Shown here one piece after another: positions 1-7,163 of a stretch of 25,646 bases of DNA. The notes beneath the pieces are model-generated. The model was not told the origin of the DNA. It did no database searches and was given only the letters and a program-made list of their open reading frames with translations. The translations under genes were made by a program, and so were the position numbers. Source of the stretch: CAZMVU01 sp964569295 (GTDB lineage: Bacteria > Hydrogenedentota > Hydrogenedentia > Hydrogenedentales > JAGMZX01). Each line of letters opens with the position of its first letter. The first letter of the stretch is position 1. The stretch lies in NCBI GenBank assembly GCA_964569295.1, contig CAZMVU010000049.1, forward strand, positions 1 through 25,646. The letters are read 5' to 3'.

Positions 1-508
1 TTCTTTAGCCGTTTGCCGTGAGCCGTTTCCCATACGTCATACAACTCCCTGGTATCAGCGCGGGTCGCGGTTCTGGCCCACCCGCTGTTTCTATCAGTCA
101 AGACGTAGGCGCACTTTGGACTGCTGTGGCTTGCCACCGCTTTTCCCGCAAAGACCGTGGGTAGACGCTGGCGCGCAAGCCGGGAGAAAAAAGCCTCGTG
201 GCCTCCACCCCAAGTGGCCTGCTCATGAGCCCGAGAAGGATTCAAGGACACCGCTGGCGACTGTGTACGGTTGCTCTCCCGCCTTGGACAAATGCATGCA
301 CTTCAGCCCACGCGCGCAATAGCGGTGGCAAGCCACCGCAGTCCAAAGTGGCGCCAACAGCATGGCTATCCTCATCGTACGACTGGTATTCGCTAACACG
401 GGGCAGACTGACGAAACAAGTGCGCTCCCTGGCGCCATACGGCTAAAGAATTGCAAATCTTTATCGCTGTACCCTTGCGCTCTATGGCTAAAGATTTACA
501 GAATCAGG
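1..508. other. Non-coding region with repeat-derived sequence
   Basis: No open frame here looks like a protein. The stretch holds the REP-like inverted pair described separately (108-355). A 12-base stretch at 439-450 (ACGGCTAAAGAA) has 10 bases exactly complementary to the first 10 bases of the window (TTCTTTAGCC). The whole stretch may therefore be a short non-autonomous repeat element with terminal inverted ends, but the left end lies at the window edge and cannot be judged. Confidence 0.4.
108..355. repeat. REP-like palindromic repeats in inverted pair (BIME-like)
   Basis: Two copies of a roughly 35-base element lie in opposite orientation at 108-144 and 321-355. Both read, in one orientation or the other, CACTTTGGACTGC followed by a GTGGC-TT-GCCAC palindrome and CGCT. 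The right copy has a perfect 8-base stem (GCGGTGGC, AA, GCCACCGC); the left copy has one mismatch in that stem. The tetranucleotide GTAG precedes the left copy at 105-108. Paired inverted palindromes of this size are typical of REP/BIME elements, which RAYT transposases mobilise. A RAYT remnant sits at the other end of this window (25431-25601). The REP assignment is inference. Confidence 0.55.
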
Positions 509-844
509 TCAGAACAAGGAAGCGCACCCGCGAATCAGCAGGAAGATTCCCAGAAGGATCAACAGGCAGCCGATAGCGCCACAGCCGCAGCCCGCGCCGT
601 TGCCGCCCTCGGCAAGTATGACTACCTCCGACGCGCCACGGCGCTTGCCTTGCCAGGATGGTTCACGCGGGGAACCACGTTTATCGCCGGGGCCGTTTAC
701 AACCTCGACGGCGACTTCTTCCACCTCGGCATCGACCGGCGCATCGAAAGGGCGGCCGCAGTGCGGACAGGTGGTTTCCATCTCCGGCGAGAATACACGG
801 GTACTCAGGGGCCCGCCGCACTGGGGGCAGCGCCAATCAGCCAC
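509..844 (-). CDS. Small zinc-ribbon protein with C-terminal membrane anchor
   Basis: This 111-residue protein starts at a GTG preceded by a strong AAGGAGG site five bases away. Residues 6-29 form a zinc ribbon with two CxxC knuckles (C6/C9 and C26/C29), the second in TCPHCGRPF. An acidic stretch follows at about 35-50, then a basic linker. Residues 84-106 form a hydrophobic segment introduced by an unusual GCGCGAIGC cysteine/glycine cluster, so the ribbon probably sits in the cytosol tethered to the membrane. Proteins of this plan are common as uncharacterised zinc-ribbon membrane proteins. The next gene on this strand is the VWA lipoprotein, whose stop lies about 100 bases upstream of this start. 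I cannot assign a specific function. Confidence 0.7.
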   Translation of the reverse strand: MADWRCPQCGGPLSTRVFSPEMETTCPHCGRPFDAPVDAEVEEVAVEVVNGPGDKRGSPREPSWQGKRRGASEVVILAEGGNGAGCGCGAIGCLLILLGIFLLIRGCASLF

Positions 845-943
845 GATAACCTCCTTCGCGGTGTTGCGCTTTCGGTTGCAATACGTCGGTTTCTGACGAA
901 GGCGCCCGCGCCATAGCGTGCCTCATGCACGTGCCCACACGGT

Positions 944-2689
944 CTACCGTGATTCCCCTGCATCCGGCAGGGTATTCTCGTAACCCTCGACAATCACGCG
1001 AATGGGCGCGGATTCGGGATAGATGCCGGTGTCGAAGTAGACATGGTCGAACACCGGCTCGTCCAGCGGCACGAAGCCATCGAAATCGATGCGCAACAAG
1101 GCGCCAAACGCGGCATAGGGTATCGGGCCGTCATTGGTGTGCAGGTTAAACCAATCGCCGCCCAAGTCCGGCGCCTCGTTCCGCTGGAACGTCGCCAGGG
1201 GCGCCAGCCCGTCGTCGACCACCCCCACAATGGACACGGTAAACGCCGTCTCCGATGCGAGAAAGAAACGCAGGCGGCTAATGCCGGGCGGCATATAGTC
1301 GGCGCGTAGAAATGCCGTGGTTCCGTCCAGCCCCTCCGTAGCCACGAACCGCATGCGCGCAGTCAGCGGGTCGCTGTCGTATTGGGAGGGGTCATAGCGC
1401 TCGGAGGCCTCGTAGCGCACACTGAGGTTCGGCGTCGAGCCGGTGAGCACCAGGCGGAAGGCCGGCTGGAATTCCTGGCTGGCCGTGGAGCGGAACGTGG
1501 CCCAGCGCAGCACATAGCGCGATGCGAGGGATTCGACGATCTCGTTGAAGGCCGTGCTCAACTCCGGCGTGCTGGCGGCGCCGAAGAACTCGCCGCCCGA
1601 CTCCCCGGTTAGGGTGGTGAGGGTATATACATTGGTGTCGACGCCAAAACCGACGGCGTACACCCGCGCATTGACCGCCTGGGATGCGGCGAGGGCGTCG
1701 ACGATGGTGTTCTGGCGCGACACATCCTTGCCATCGGAGAAGAGCACGATAATGCGCTCTTCCTGGGCCGGATCGCCGGGTTCAAGCAACTCGGCGGCCG
1801 TTACCACCGCGTCGTATACCGGCGCTCCGCCGGCGAAGCCGTTGACAAATTCACCTTGTATGCGGTCGATGCCTTGGTGCACAGCCTCCTTGTCCGACGT
1901 GAGTGGCACAACCACCGCGGGCGGAAAGTCGGCGAATTGCGAATGAAACTCGACCACACCGACCTGCGCGTCGTCATTGAGTGTGGGCAAGAGCACCTCT
2001 TTGGCCGCCGCTTCCATCGGCTCGATGGCGCCGGCCTGCTGCATGCTGCGCGAGTAATCCAGCACGAGCATCAACTTGAGCTGGCGCGCGGCGCCGCGCC
2101 GGAAAAACACGGGCACATCGCTGCTCACGGGCTCGTCGTTCTCGAGGGGCGTGACCTCCCATTGAGGGCGTTCGGCCACGATCGGCTCGCCGAACACGTC
2201 TTTCACCGCAAAGCCGAAGTCAAGCAGGTAAGGGCTCGCGTACTGCTCCGCCATATCGTGGATCACCAGGCCATCCTCCGGGGGATCCTCGAGCTTCTCC
2301 ACACGAATCGGCAGGCTGACAGTGGTAATATTCTCCGCCGTAAAGTGCACCTTCCCCCGGTGCGACCCGGCTGGCAACCGGCTGCGGTCTACTGAAATCA
2401 CGACGCGCTCTTTGTTGAAGGGGCCGCTCAAGGCTGCCGGCGCGGCCGCATCGAATGTGTGCGGCAACACGCTAATCCACGGCTCACTGGGCTCGGCCGT
2501 CACCGTGATATCGCCCACCTGCGGATTCTCGTTCCAGACTTGGACAGTGCGCGGGTCGGAATTCAGCTCGAAATTCACTTCGCTGTTGGACAAAACGAGC
2601 GCATCGATCGGCGGATTGCAGCCTACAAGTCCCAGGAGTCCGGCCGCCGCGGTCAGCAGCACCACCACACGCATGCTACGGGTATACAT
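944..2689 (-). CDS. VWA-domain lipoprotein
   Basis: The 581-residue precursor begins with a basic, hydrophobic signal peptide ending in a lipobox (LVGC, Cys24), so it should be acylated and held on a membrane facing the periplasm. Residues about 28-130 resemble an all-beta BACON/Ig-like domain (PWISVLP and repeated hydrophobic strands). Residues about 205-395 are a von Willebrand factor A domain. The metal-site DxSxS motif is intact (D211, S213, S215 in LDYSRSM), with further metal-site elements at GGAP (287-290) and FSDGKD (D319). The threonine usual in the GGT position is alanine here. The C-terminal 180 residues are beta-rich and unassigned. A start at Met6 would also leave a good signal peptide. 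AGGGAG and GAGG lie just upstream of the ATG. VWA lipoproteins usually mediate metal-dependent protein binding; the ligand is unknown. Confidence 0.8.
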   Translation of the reverse strand: MYTRSMRVVVLLTAAAGLLGLVGCNPPIDALVLSNSEVNFELNSDPRTVQVWNENPQVGDITVTAEPSEPWISVLPHTFDAAAPAALSGPFNKERVVISVDRSRLPAGSHRGKVHFTAENITTVSLPIRVEKLEDPPEDGLVIHDMAEQYASPYLLDFGFAVKDVFGEPIVAERPQWEVTPLENDEPVSSDVPVFFRRGAARQLKLMLVLDYSRSMQQAGAIEPMEAAAKEVLLPTLNDDAQVGVVEFHSQFADFPPAVVVPLTSDKEAVHQGIDRIQGEFVNGFAGGAPVYDAVVTAAELLEPGDPAQEERIIVLFSDGKDVSRQNTIVDALAASQAVNARVYAVGFGVDTNVYTLTTLTGESGGEFFGAASTPELSTAFNEIVESLASRYVLRWATFRSTASQEFQPAFRLVLTGSTPNLSVRYEASERYDPSQYDSDPLTARMRFVATEGLDGTTAFLRADYMPPGISRLRFFLASETAFTVSIVGVVDDGLAPLATFQRNEAPDLGGDWFNLHTNDGPIPYAAFGALLRIDFDGFVPLDEPVFDHVYFDTGIYPESAPIRVIVEGYENTLPDAGESR

Positions 2690-2932
2690 TGTCCTCTACT
2701 CCCTGTTAAGCACGCCGCGCCCGCACCGCGCACAAGGCATGACGCTGAACGGCGTTCGCCCCCAGCGGCGCTACGGCGGGCCCGCGCCCAAATACGCGGT
2801 CAGAATGGCCCACTCCAACACACCAAGTCAATTTGATGGTGTGGCATTTTGCTGCTGCCGGTTTCGCTGCCGGGCCTCGTATCGACGGGACAGCGCCAAG
2901 GGCGGCAAGTACGCGGGGAAGCGTGGCACTGC

Positions 2933-2950
2933 GACAGGCGGCGGCCTGTC
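2933..2950 (-). terminator. Hairpin at the 3' end of the aminotransferase gene
   Basis: A perfect 7-base stem (GACAGGC / GCCTGTC) with a 4-base loop overlaps the stop codon of the class V aminotransferase. No T-run follows, so it may stabilise the 3' end rather than act as an intrinsic terminator. Confidence 0.25.
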
Positions 2951-4121
2951 AGGCGAGAAGCTGGAAGGCGCGCGCGAGTTCGGCTTCGGTATTGTAGAAA
3001 TGCGGCGAGAAACGCAGGAACGCCTGTCCCGCGCGGTTTTTTCGAAGCGACACGGTGATCTTGTGGGCGTGCAGCTTTTCGTAGACGGCCTGCATGTCTT
3101 TGTCCGGGTGATGGATGCACACGATACTCGAGCGGTGTTTGTCCTCGGCATCCTCCCGCTGGTCCCAGTCTTCGAGGTAGAGCCGGTAACCCAGGGGGCG
3201 GACGTGGTCGAGGATGAACCGGCGCAGGTGAAGCAGCCGTTCACCGATGGCGTCGATGCCCAGTTCAAGCAGCAGATCGAAGGAGGCGGCCATGCCGAAG
3301 ATACCGGGGAAATTGAGCGCGCCGGTCTCGTAGCGGCGGCCGCCGGTCTGGTAGCCGATCTCGGTTTGCGCCACGAAATCCGGCGAAATGGTGTTCCATG
3401 AGCCGAGCAGCGCCGGCGGCAGCAATGCCTGCCGCGAGGCTTTGACATAAAAGATGCCCGCCCCGAGCGGCCCCAAGAGCCACTTGTGCGAGTCGGCGCT
3501 GAGGAAGTCCACATGGTCCACGGACACCGGAAACGCGCCGAGGGTCTGGATACCATCGAGGCAAAAGAGGATGCCGCGCTCGTGAAGGCGCCGGCCGATG
3601 TCGTCCACGTCGATCCGGAACCCGCTCATGAAGTGGCACGAGGCCAACGCGACGAGTCTGGTCTTCGGGGTGATCGCGCGCGCGACCACGTCCCAGGTAA
3701 TCGCGCCGGTATGTGCGGGCGCAAGCGGTACCGGTTTCACGCCCCGGCCGGTGAGACCGCTCCAGGGGTAGACATTCGCCGGGTAGTCGTCGGCGTAGTA
3801 GACCACCTCGTCGCCCGGTTCCCACGCGAGTCCGAGCGCGACGAGGTTCAGTCCATACGAGGTCGGACCGACGAGCGCAATCTCGGCCGCGGTGGCGCCG
3901 AGCATCCGTGCCGCGCTTTCCCGGCACGCCGCGTCGACCGCCCAGGTGGCGTCGTTCTCCTGGCTGTCGTGGGAGCCCAGCCGGCCAAATTCGGCCAGCG
4001 CATCCGCCGCGACACGCGGGAGCGGCGCCACGCCCGCATTGCCGAAAAACGCCCGCTCCTGCGCCACGGGAAACTCCCGCAACCGCACATTTTCGTTGTC
4101 GAGGATGTCATCGAGTTTCAT
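2949..4121 (-). CDS. Class V PLP-dependent aminotransferase (isopenicillin-N-epimerase / kynureninase-like)
   Basis: This 390-residue protein has the class V fold-type I layout. A cofactor-binding segment is at LVGPTSYGLN (83-92), with the aspartate/glutamine pair in LDGIQTLG (D189, Q192). The Schiff-base lysine lies in SADSHKWLLGP (K213, preceded by H212), and ETGALNFPG and FLRFSPHFYN are near the end. It therefore uses pyridoxal phosphate on an amino-acid-like substrate in the cytosol. The C-terminal region lacks the reactive cysteine loop (RxGxxC) of SufS-type cysteine desulfurases, so sulfur donation is unlikely. The substrate cannot be told from sequence; epimerase, lyase and transaminase activities all occur in this family. 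It lies on the same strand downstream of the encapsulin set but is separated by the hairpin array and another small gene. Confidence 0.8.
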   Translation of the reverse strand: MKLDDILDNENVRLREFPVAQERAFFGNAGVAPLPRVAADALAEFGRLGSHDSQENDATWAVDAACRESAARMLGATAAEIALVGPTSYGLNLVALGLAWEPGDEVVYYADDYPANVYPWSGLTGRGVKPVPLAPAHTGAITWDVVARAITPKTRLVALASCHFMSGFRIDVDDIGRRLHERGILFCLDGIQTLGAFPVSVDHVDFLSADSHKWLLGPLGAGIFYVKASRQALLPPALLGSWNTISPDFVAQTEIGYQTGGRRYETGALNFPGIFGMAASFDLLLELGIDAIGERLLHLRRFILDHVRPLGYRLYLEDWDQREDAEDKHRSSIVCIHHPDKDMQAVYEKLHAHKITVSLRKNRAGQAFLRFSPHFYNTEAELARAFQLLA

Positions 4122-4187
4122 GGGGCGCGATTGTACCCGAGGCTACACGGCGTGTTCCACGTGGCGTAGGCGGCACACACGGCATGG

Positions 4188-4484
4188 TTACCGCAGCACA
4201 TGTTCTTCGCGCATAACGTCGCTCTTGAGTTCCTCGATGCGCTCTTGCAACATGACGCCCATGGCGGTCCAACTGACGGCGCTCGCGTTCTCGACGCTCT
4301 GGTTGACCAGGCCCAACTCACGGCGGGCGGCCTCGAGCTGGGCAACACGTTGGCCAGTATCCAGGTGGCCCCGTTGCGCACGGGTGCGCAACTCTTCCAG
4401 GCGTGTGTCGATCTCGCCGATTTCCCGCTCCATTTCCGAGAGAAACGCCCATTTCCGGCTGGTGTCCATGTCCTCTTTACGCAT
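4188..4484 (-). CDS. Small coiled-coil protein
   Basis: I chose the ATG at 4484 because GGAGGG lies ten bases upstream; longer versions of the frame start with low-complexity sequence that does not look coding. The 98-residue product (MRKEDMDTSRKWAF start) is almost wholly charged helix. It includes a heptad-rich stretch (EMEREIGEIDTRLEELR) and a second helix around QRVAQLEAARRELG, then a segment with VMLQERIEELKSDV. No signal peptide, membrane segment or catalytic motif is visible. It ends 66 bases before the aminotransferase start on the same strand, so the two may be cotranscribed. No function can be assigned; a scaffold or adaptor role would fit the coiled coil but is a guess. Confidence 0.6.
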   Translation of the reverse strand: MRKEDMDTSRKWAFLSEMEREIGEIDTRLEELRTRAQRGHLDTGQRVAQLEAARRELGLVNQSVENASAVSWTAMGVMLQERIEELKSDVMREEHVLR

Positions 4485-4740
4485 CGGTGGCGACCCTCCA
4501 TCGGTTGCTGTAAATCGCACCCGCAACGCCCGCGCAACAAGGCGCCAGCCCTGCCAAGGTGTACGTTTGATTCTGGCCATGGCGGCACGCACAAAAGCAT
4601 CCCGTAGTAGTTTAACGCGCAGAAAACATGCCAGGGGGACATCCGTGACCACGAAGTTTTGTCTGTTCGTGTAAAGGGTTACACCGCCCCTGTTTACCGC
4701 CGCAACTGGCCACGGCCCCGCTCGCGGCACAACCTTGTCC

Positions 4741-4770
4741 TTGTATCGCAGGCATGCAGCGCGCTACAAT
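4741..4770 (+). promoter_or_regulatory. Sigma70-type promoter candidate facing the hairpin array
   Basis: TTGTAT (4741-4746), an 18-base spacer and TACAAT (4765-4770) match the consensus at 4/6 and 5/6. The same 18-base spacing is seen in the promoters proposed at 23489 and 24661. Transcription would begin near 4777 and run into the hairpins at 4799-5020. Confidence 0.4.
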
Positions 4771-4798
4771 TCTTCACAGGGATTGCATCTATTCGTTA

Positions 4799-5020
4799 CA
4801 TTGGCCGGACAATGGGTTAGGCGGCGGCCACTGGGTCCCTTGGGGCGAAGGGAGGATTCCCAGCGGCCACCGCCTGGTGCTCGCCGTAGATGGCGAGGCG
4901 TCGGGAGGACGGATTCCCGAGATCCGGCTGCGCAACACGAATGGGTTCGTGGGGTTGCGCGGGGAGCGAAGCGCCAAGCGGGGAGGGAGGGGCTTCGCTA
5001 TGTGGGATGAAGTGTCATCC
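4799..5020. ncRNA. Candidate structured RNA: run of seven consecutive hairpins
   Basis: Seven non-overlapping hairpins follow each other. 4799-4814 has a 5-base stem. 4820-4874 has 16-base arms (4820-4835 / 4859-4874) with two mismatches, and an inner perfect 6-base stem (4836-4841 / 4848-4853). 4880-4897 (CTCGCC/GGCGAG) and 4901-4920 (TCGGGA/TCCCGA) have 6-base stems. 4930-4960 has 7+5 bases with a TGGG loop and a 3-base bulge. 4965-4999 (AGCGAAGC/GCTTCGCT) has 8 bases. 5005-5020 (GGATGA/TCATCC) has 6 bases. On the minus strand both mismatches of the long stem become G-U pairs, favouring a minus-strand RNA, that is a 3' extension of the encapsulin mRNA (stop at 5039). A promoter-like site instead faces in from the plus side. 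I recognise no known RNA family. A repeat element is the main alternative. Confidence 0.45.
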
Positions 5021-5038
5021 GTGCCTTGCTGTGGCGCT

Positions 5039-5848
5039 TTACTTGGCCGTATAGACCACAGCGGCAGCCGGCTCCGGAATCCGGAAAGCCAGGGATTCTG
5101 TCAAGTATAGTTCCACGTTCTCCTTGTTGTGGCCGGCATAACCCATGGAAACATCCTGGCCCACGTGCAACTCGAAATCGCCGCCACGCAGGGACAGCAG
5201 CACGCCTCCCGCGAGCCCGGCGGACCAGACAAGTTTACCGCCCACCAAGTCGGACAACATCTGGTAGACCGGTTTACCGTAATTCATGATCTTGAGCAGT
5301 TTGTGGTAGAGGTTTTCCTCGAGCACGAGGGCATATGGGCCGCCGATGCCCGCAGCGTGCATGGCGCCCAGGCCTTTCGCGATTGCCTCGGGATATTCCG
5401 CCGCATCCTTTGGAAGCGGGATCGGCTCGTGGGTCGCGGTCTCGACGATCCCCTGCATGCCGGCGTCGGGGAAACCTTGGTACACGAGCCGATCCTCGAA
5501 GAGGGCGAACTCCCGCGCCGCCTCCGCGAGCGGGGCGAGATCGGCATCGGCGGCGCCCCGCGTGATATTGTCGATCTCGAACTGGTTCAGCGTAAACGGC
5601 GCGCGCACCTCGATGAGCGGCAGCACCGCGCGCTGCCCCCATCCGACGCCCGGCGTGGCCTTGTTGCCGGCCAAGTCGACCCGGCCCAGGTTCACCGCGG
5701 CGTACTCCCATCCGTGCGGCCCGGCGAAATCGACGAGCGTTCGGGCAGAGAGGAATGTCTTGAGCCAGCGGTTCGCCTCGTCTTCTATCTGTTCCCACGC
5801 CTTGGGGCTGAGCGGGGCGAGTTCTTTGCGAAGAATACCGGCAGTCAT
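5039..5848 (-). CDS. enc: Family 1 encapsulin shell protein (HK97-fold, linocin-M18-like)
   Basis: Encapsulins self-assemble into protein nanocompartments that enclose cargo enzymes. The start at 5848 is set by AAAGGAG ten bases upstream; it gives 269 residues, the usual family 1 length. The N-terminus (ILRKELAPLSPKAWEQIEDEA) matches the family's N-terminal helix, which binds cargo peptides. Further family signatures are GPHGWEYAAVNLGR (43-56), the ITRGAADADLAPL region (95-107), VYQGFPDAGMQGI (122-134), and the C-terminal MGYAGHNKENVELYLTES and FRIPEP. The position that is tryptophan in flavin-binding encapsulins (typical motif RWELD) appears to be F90 here (NQFEID). The gene lies 39 bases after the EncFtn stop on the same strand, the standard cargo-then-shell order. 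Confidence 0.93.
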   Translation of the reverse strand: MTAGILRKELAPLSPKAWEQIEDEANRWLKTFLSARTLVDFAGPHGWEYAAVNLGRVDLAGNKATPGVGWGQRAVLPLIEVRAPFTLNQFEIDNITRGAADADLAPLAEAAREFALFEDRLVYQGFPDAGMQGIVETATHEPIPLPKDAAEYPEAIAKGLGAMHAAGIGGPYALVLEENLYHKLLKIMNYGKPVYQMLSDLVGGKLVWSAGLAGGVLLSLRGGDFELHVGQDVSMGYAGHNKENVELYLTESLAFRIPEPAAAVVYTAK

Positions 5849-5887
5849 GATCGTTGTACTCCTTTCACGCATGGTACGTTCAACCGG

Positions 5888-6271
5888 TTAGCGCGTGAAT
5901 TTGTGGAATTTTCCAATGCCCAGGTCGCTGTCCGAGGCTGCCGCATCGCTGTTTGCCGCCCCGTCGCCACCCTGTTCCGCTTCGTCCTCGATCTCGGTGA
6001 TGGGCGCCGGGGTGAACAGGTATGTTTGAAGCTGTTCGGCAAATGTTGGCTCGTTGCGGCGAATCCACTCGAGCGTCATAGCCGCGTGCTCCATTTCCTC
6101 GTCGCGGTTGTGGCGCAGCACGTGCGCCATTTCTTCGTCGGCAGTCACATCGACCCGTTGCTGGTACCAGTCGACCGCTTCGATCTCTTCCACCAGGGTT
6201 GTGTAGGCCCGGTGCAATTCCCGCGTGCGCTGGCTCAGCTCCTGCGGCGGCTCGTGGTATTCAATGGTCAT
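5888..6271 (-). CDS. encFtn: Encapsulated ferritin-like cargo protein (EncFtn)
   Basis: EncFtn is a half-ferritin that dimerises to build a ferroxidase centre and mineralises iron inside encapsulin shells. This 127-residue protein has the two-helix core with EEIEAVDWYQQRV (28-40) and HNRDEEMEHAAMTLEW (54-69). By offset from the Rhodospirillum rubrum protein as I recall it (E32, E62, H65), the iron ligands are E29, E59 and H62. The entry-site acids (E28, E31) and W35 are also kept. LQTYLFTPAPITEIE (81-95) follows, then an acidic Gly/Ala/Asp linker of about 20 residues. The tail SDSDLGIGKFHKFTR fits a cargo-loading peptide (DLGIG core). The ATG lies inside the end of the PRC-barrel gene (11-base overlap), so translation is probably coupled. 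Its own ribosome site (AAGGTAG) is weak. Confidence 0.93.
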   Translation of the reverse strand: MTIEYHEPPQELSQRTRELHRAYTTLVEEIEAVDWYQQRVDVTADEEMAHVLRHNRDEEMEHAAMTLEWIRRNEPTFAEQLQTYLFTPAPITEIEDEAEQGGDGAANSDAAASDSDLGIGKFHKFTR

Positions 6272-7100
6272 GGGGTTCTTCTACCTTTTTGTGTCGATTG
6301 CGCGAGTGCAGGGAGGTGTACTCCACATCTTCCGCGATGGGCAACAGTTCGTCCCGTTCCAGCGACGTGACCGGCTGCTGCCGGCCGTAATAGTCGTACA
6401 GGGTCTGTTCGGCTTCCAAGCGCAGGGGCTGGGACGGGTCGAACGCCGGGTCGTCCTCGAGCGTGGGCGCACTTTCAATGACCGACCGGGGCAACGGAAT
6501 GTGAAGCTCTTTCAGGTCTGTCTCGATGTCCTGCACGCGGCTGCACGGAATGTAAACCCGGCGGCCGCTGAACCAGGTGCCGGTGTTGACGACGCCAAGA
6601 CGCAATGCGTATTCCTCGTTTTCGAACACAATGTCTTCGAGCCGGCCGAAGATGGCGTCCGCCCCGCGAATCCGGTAGCCCAGCAACTCGCAAAAACTGT
6701 ACAGATGATCGCCGGCCGCTTCGGGCGCGTGGTGCCGTTCGGGCAGCGTAACCGGCAAGAGCACGCCGGCCTGCGGCGCCACCATGGGCGCCCAGTGCAG
6801 CATGGACGCGGCGTCCTCGGGCACGTTGTCCGGCGCGACGCCCGCCTCCTCGAGGCCCGGCCGCGCCAGAATCTCCTGCTTGCTACAGGCCACAGGAAAG
6901 CGCTCCGCATTCCATTCCGGGGCGAGCAAGCCGCCGGTCTCGACCAGCACCTTACGCCCGGGCATAAGCGTGCCCGTTTCGGCCACGACATACAACACAC
7001 GCCAGCTATCGGCCTCGAAATAGAAGTCCGACACGGTGCCAACACGGCCGTCCTTCGCCTCGAGCGTGTAGCCGATAAGTCCTTTCAAGCCTCGTAACAC
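6261..7100 (-). CDS. Double PRC-barrel domain protein, first gene of the encapsulin set
   Basis: This 279-residue protein starts at GTG with AAAGGAG ten bases upstream, the same site and spacing as the encapsulin gene. Two PRC-barrel-like domains are visible: residues 5-58 (IGYTLEAKDGRVGTVSDFYF ... PGRKVLV) and 138-195 (LLGYRIRGADAIFGRLEDIV ... GRRVYIPCSRV). A linker of about 70 residues joins them, and an acidic then basic C-terminus ends in HSRNRHKKVEEPHDH. PRC-barrels occur in RimM, in photosynthetic reaction-centre H subunits and in stress proteins, usually as protein-binding modules. No signal peptide, membrane helix or cargo-loading peptide is visible. It overlaps the EncFtn start by 11 bases, so the three genes probably form one operon. 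Its role in iron storage or shell function is unknown. Confidence 0.82.
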   Translation of the reverse strand: MLRGLKGLIGYTLEAKDGRVGTVSDFYFEADSWRVLYVVAETGTLMPGRKVLVETGGLLAPEWNAERFPVACSKQEILARPGLEEAGVAPDNVPEDAASMLHWAPMVAPQAGVLLPVTLPERHHAPEAAGDHLYSFCELLGYRIRGADAIFGRLEDIVFENEEYALRLGVVNTGTWFSGRRVYIPCSRVQDIETDLKELHIPLPRSVIESAPTLEDDPAFDPSQPLRLEAEQTLYDYYGRQQPVTSLERDELLPIAEDVEYTSLHSRNRHKKVEEPHDH

Positions 7101-7163
7101 AGCAGGATCACTCCTTTCTCCATCGCCGTTTGCTCGTCAGATGCGTTCATTGTGCAAGGGCTG

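Larger units (their letters stand above)
4485..5038. other. 554-base gap holding a promoter-like site and a hairpin array
   Basis: The gap between the coiled-coil gene and the encapsulin stop has no convincing gene. Its right half is the hairpin array at 4799-5020, and a plus-strand promoter-like site lies at 4741-4770. A plus-strand open frame (4754-5110) crosses the array. It has no good ribosome site, resembles no family I know and runs into the encapsulin gene antisense, so I did not call it. I see nothing in 4485-4740. Confidence 0.5.

Noticed and set aside
4754..5110. Plus-strand open frame of 118 codons over the hairpin array
   Set aside because: No good ribosome site, no recognisable family, and it overlaps the encapsulin 3' end. 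The hairpin structure explains the sequence better.
2949..5848. Encapsulin plus cysteine desulfurase system, as in family 2 encapsulins
   Set aside because: The shell is clearly family 1 with an EncFtn cargo. The nearby class V enzyme lacks the reactive cysteine loop and any loading peptide and is separated from the shell gene by a coiled-coil gene and a 554-base gap.
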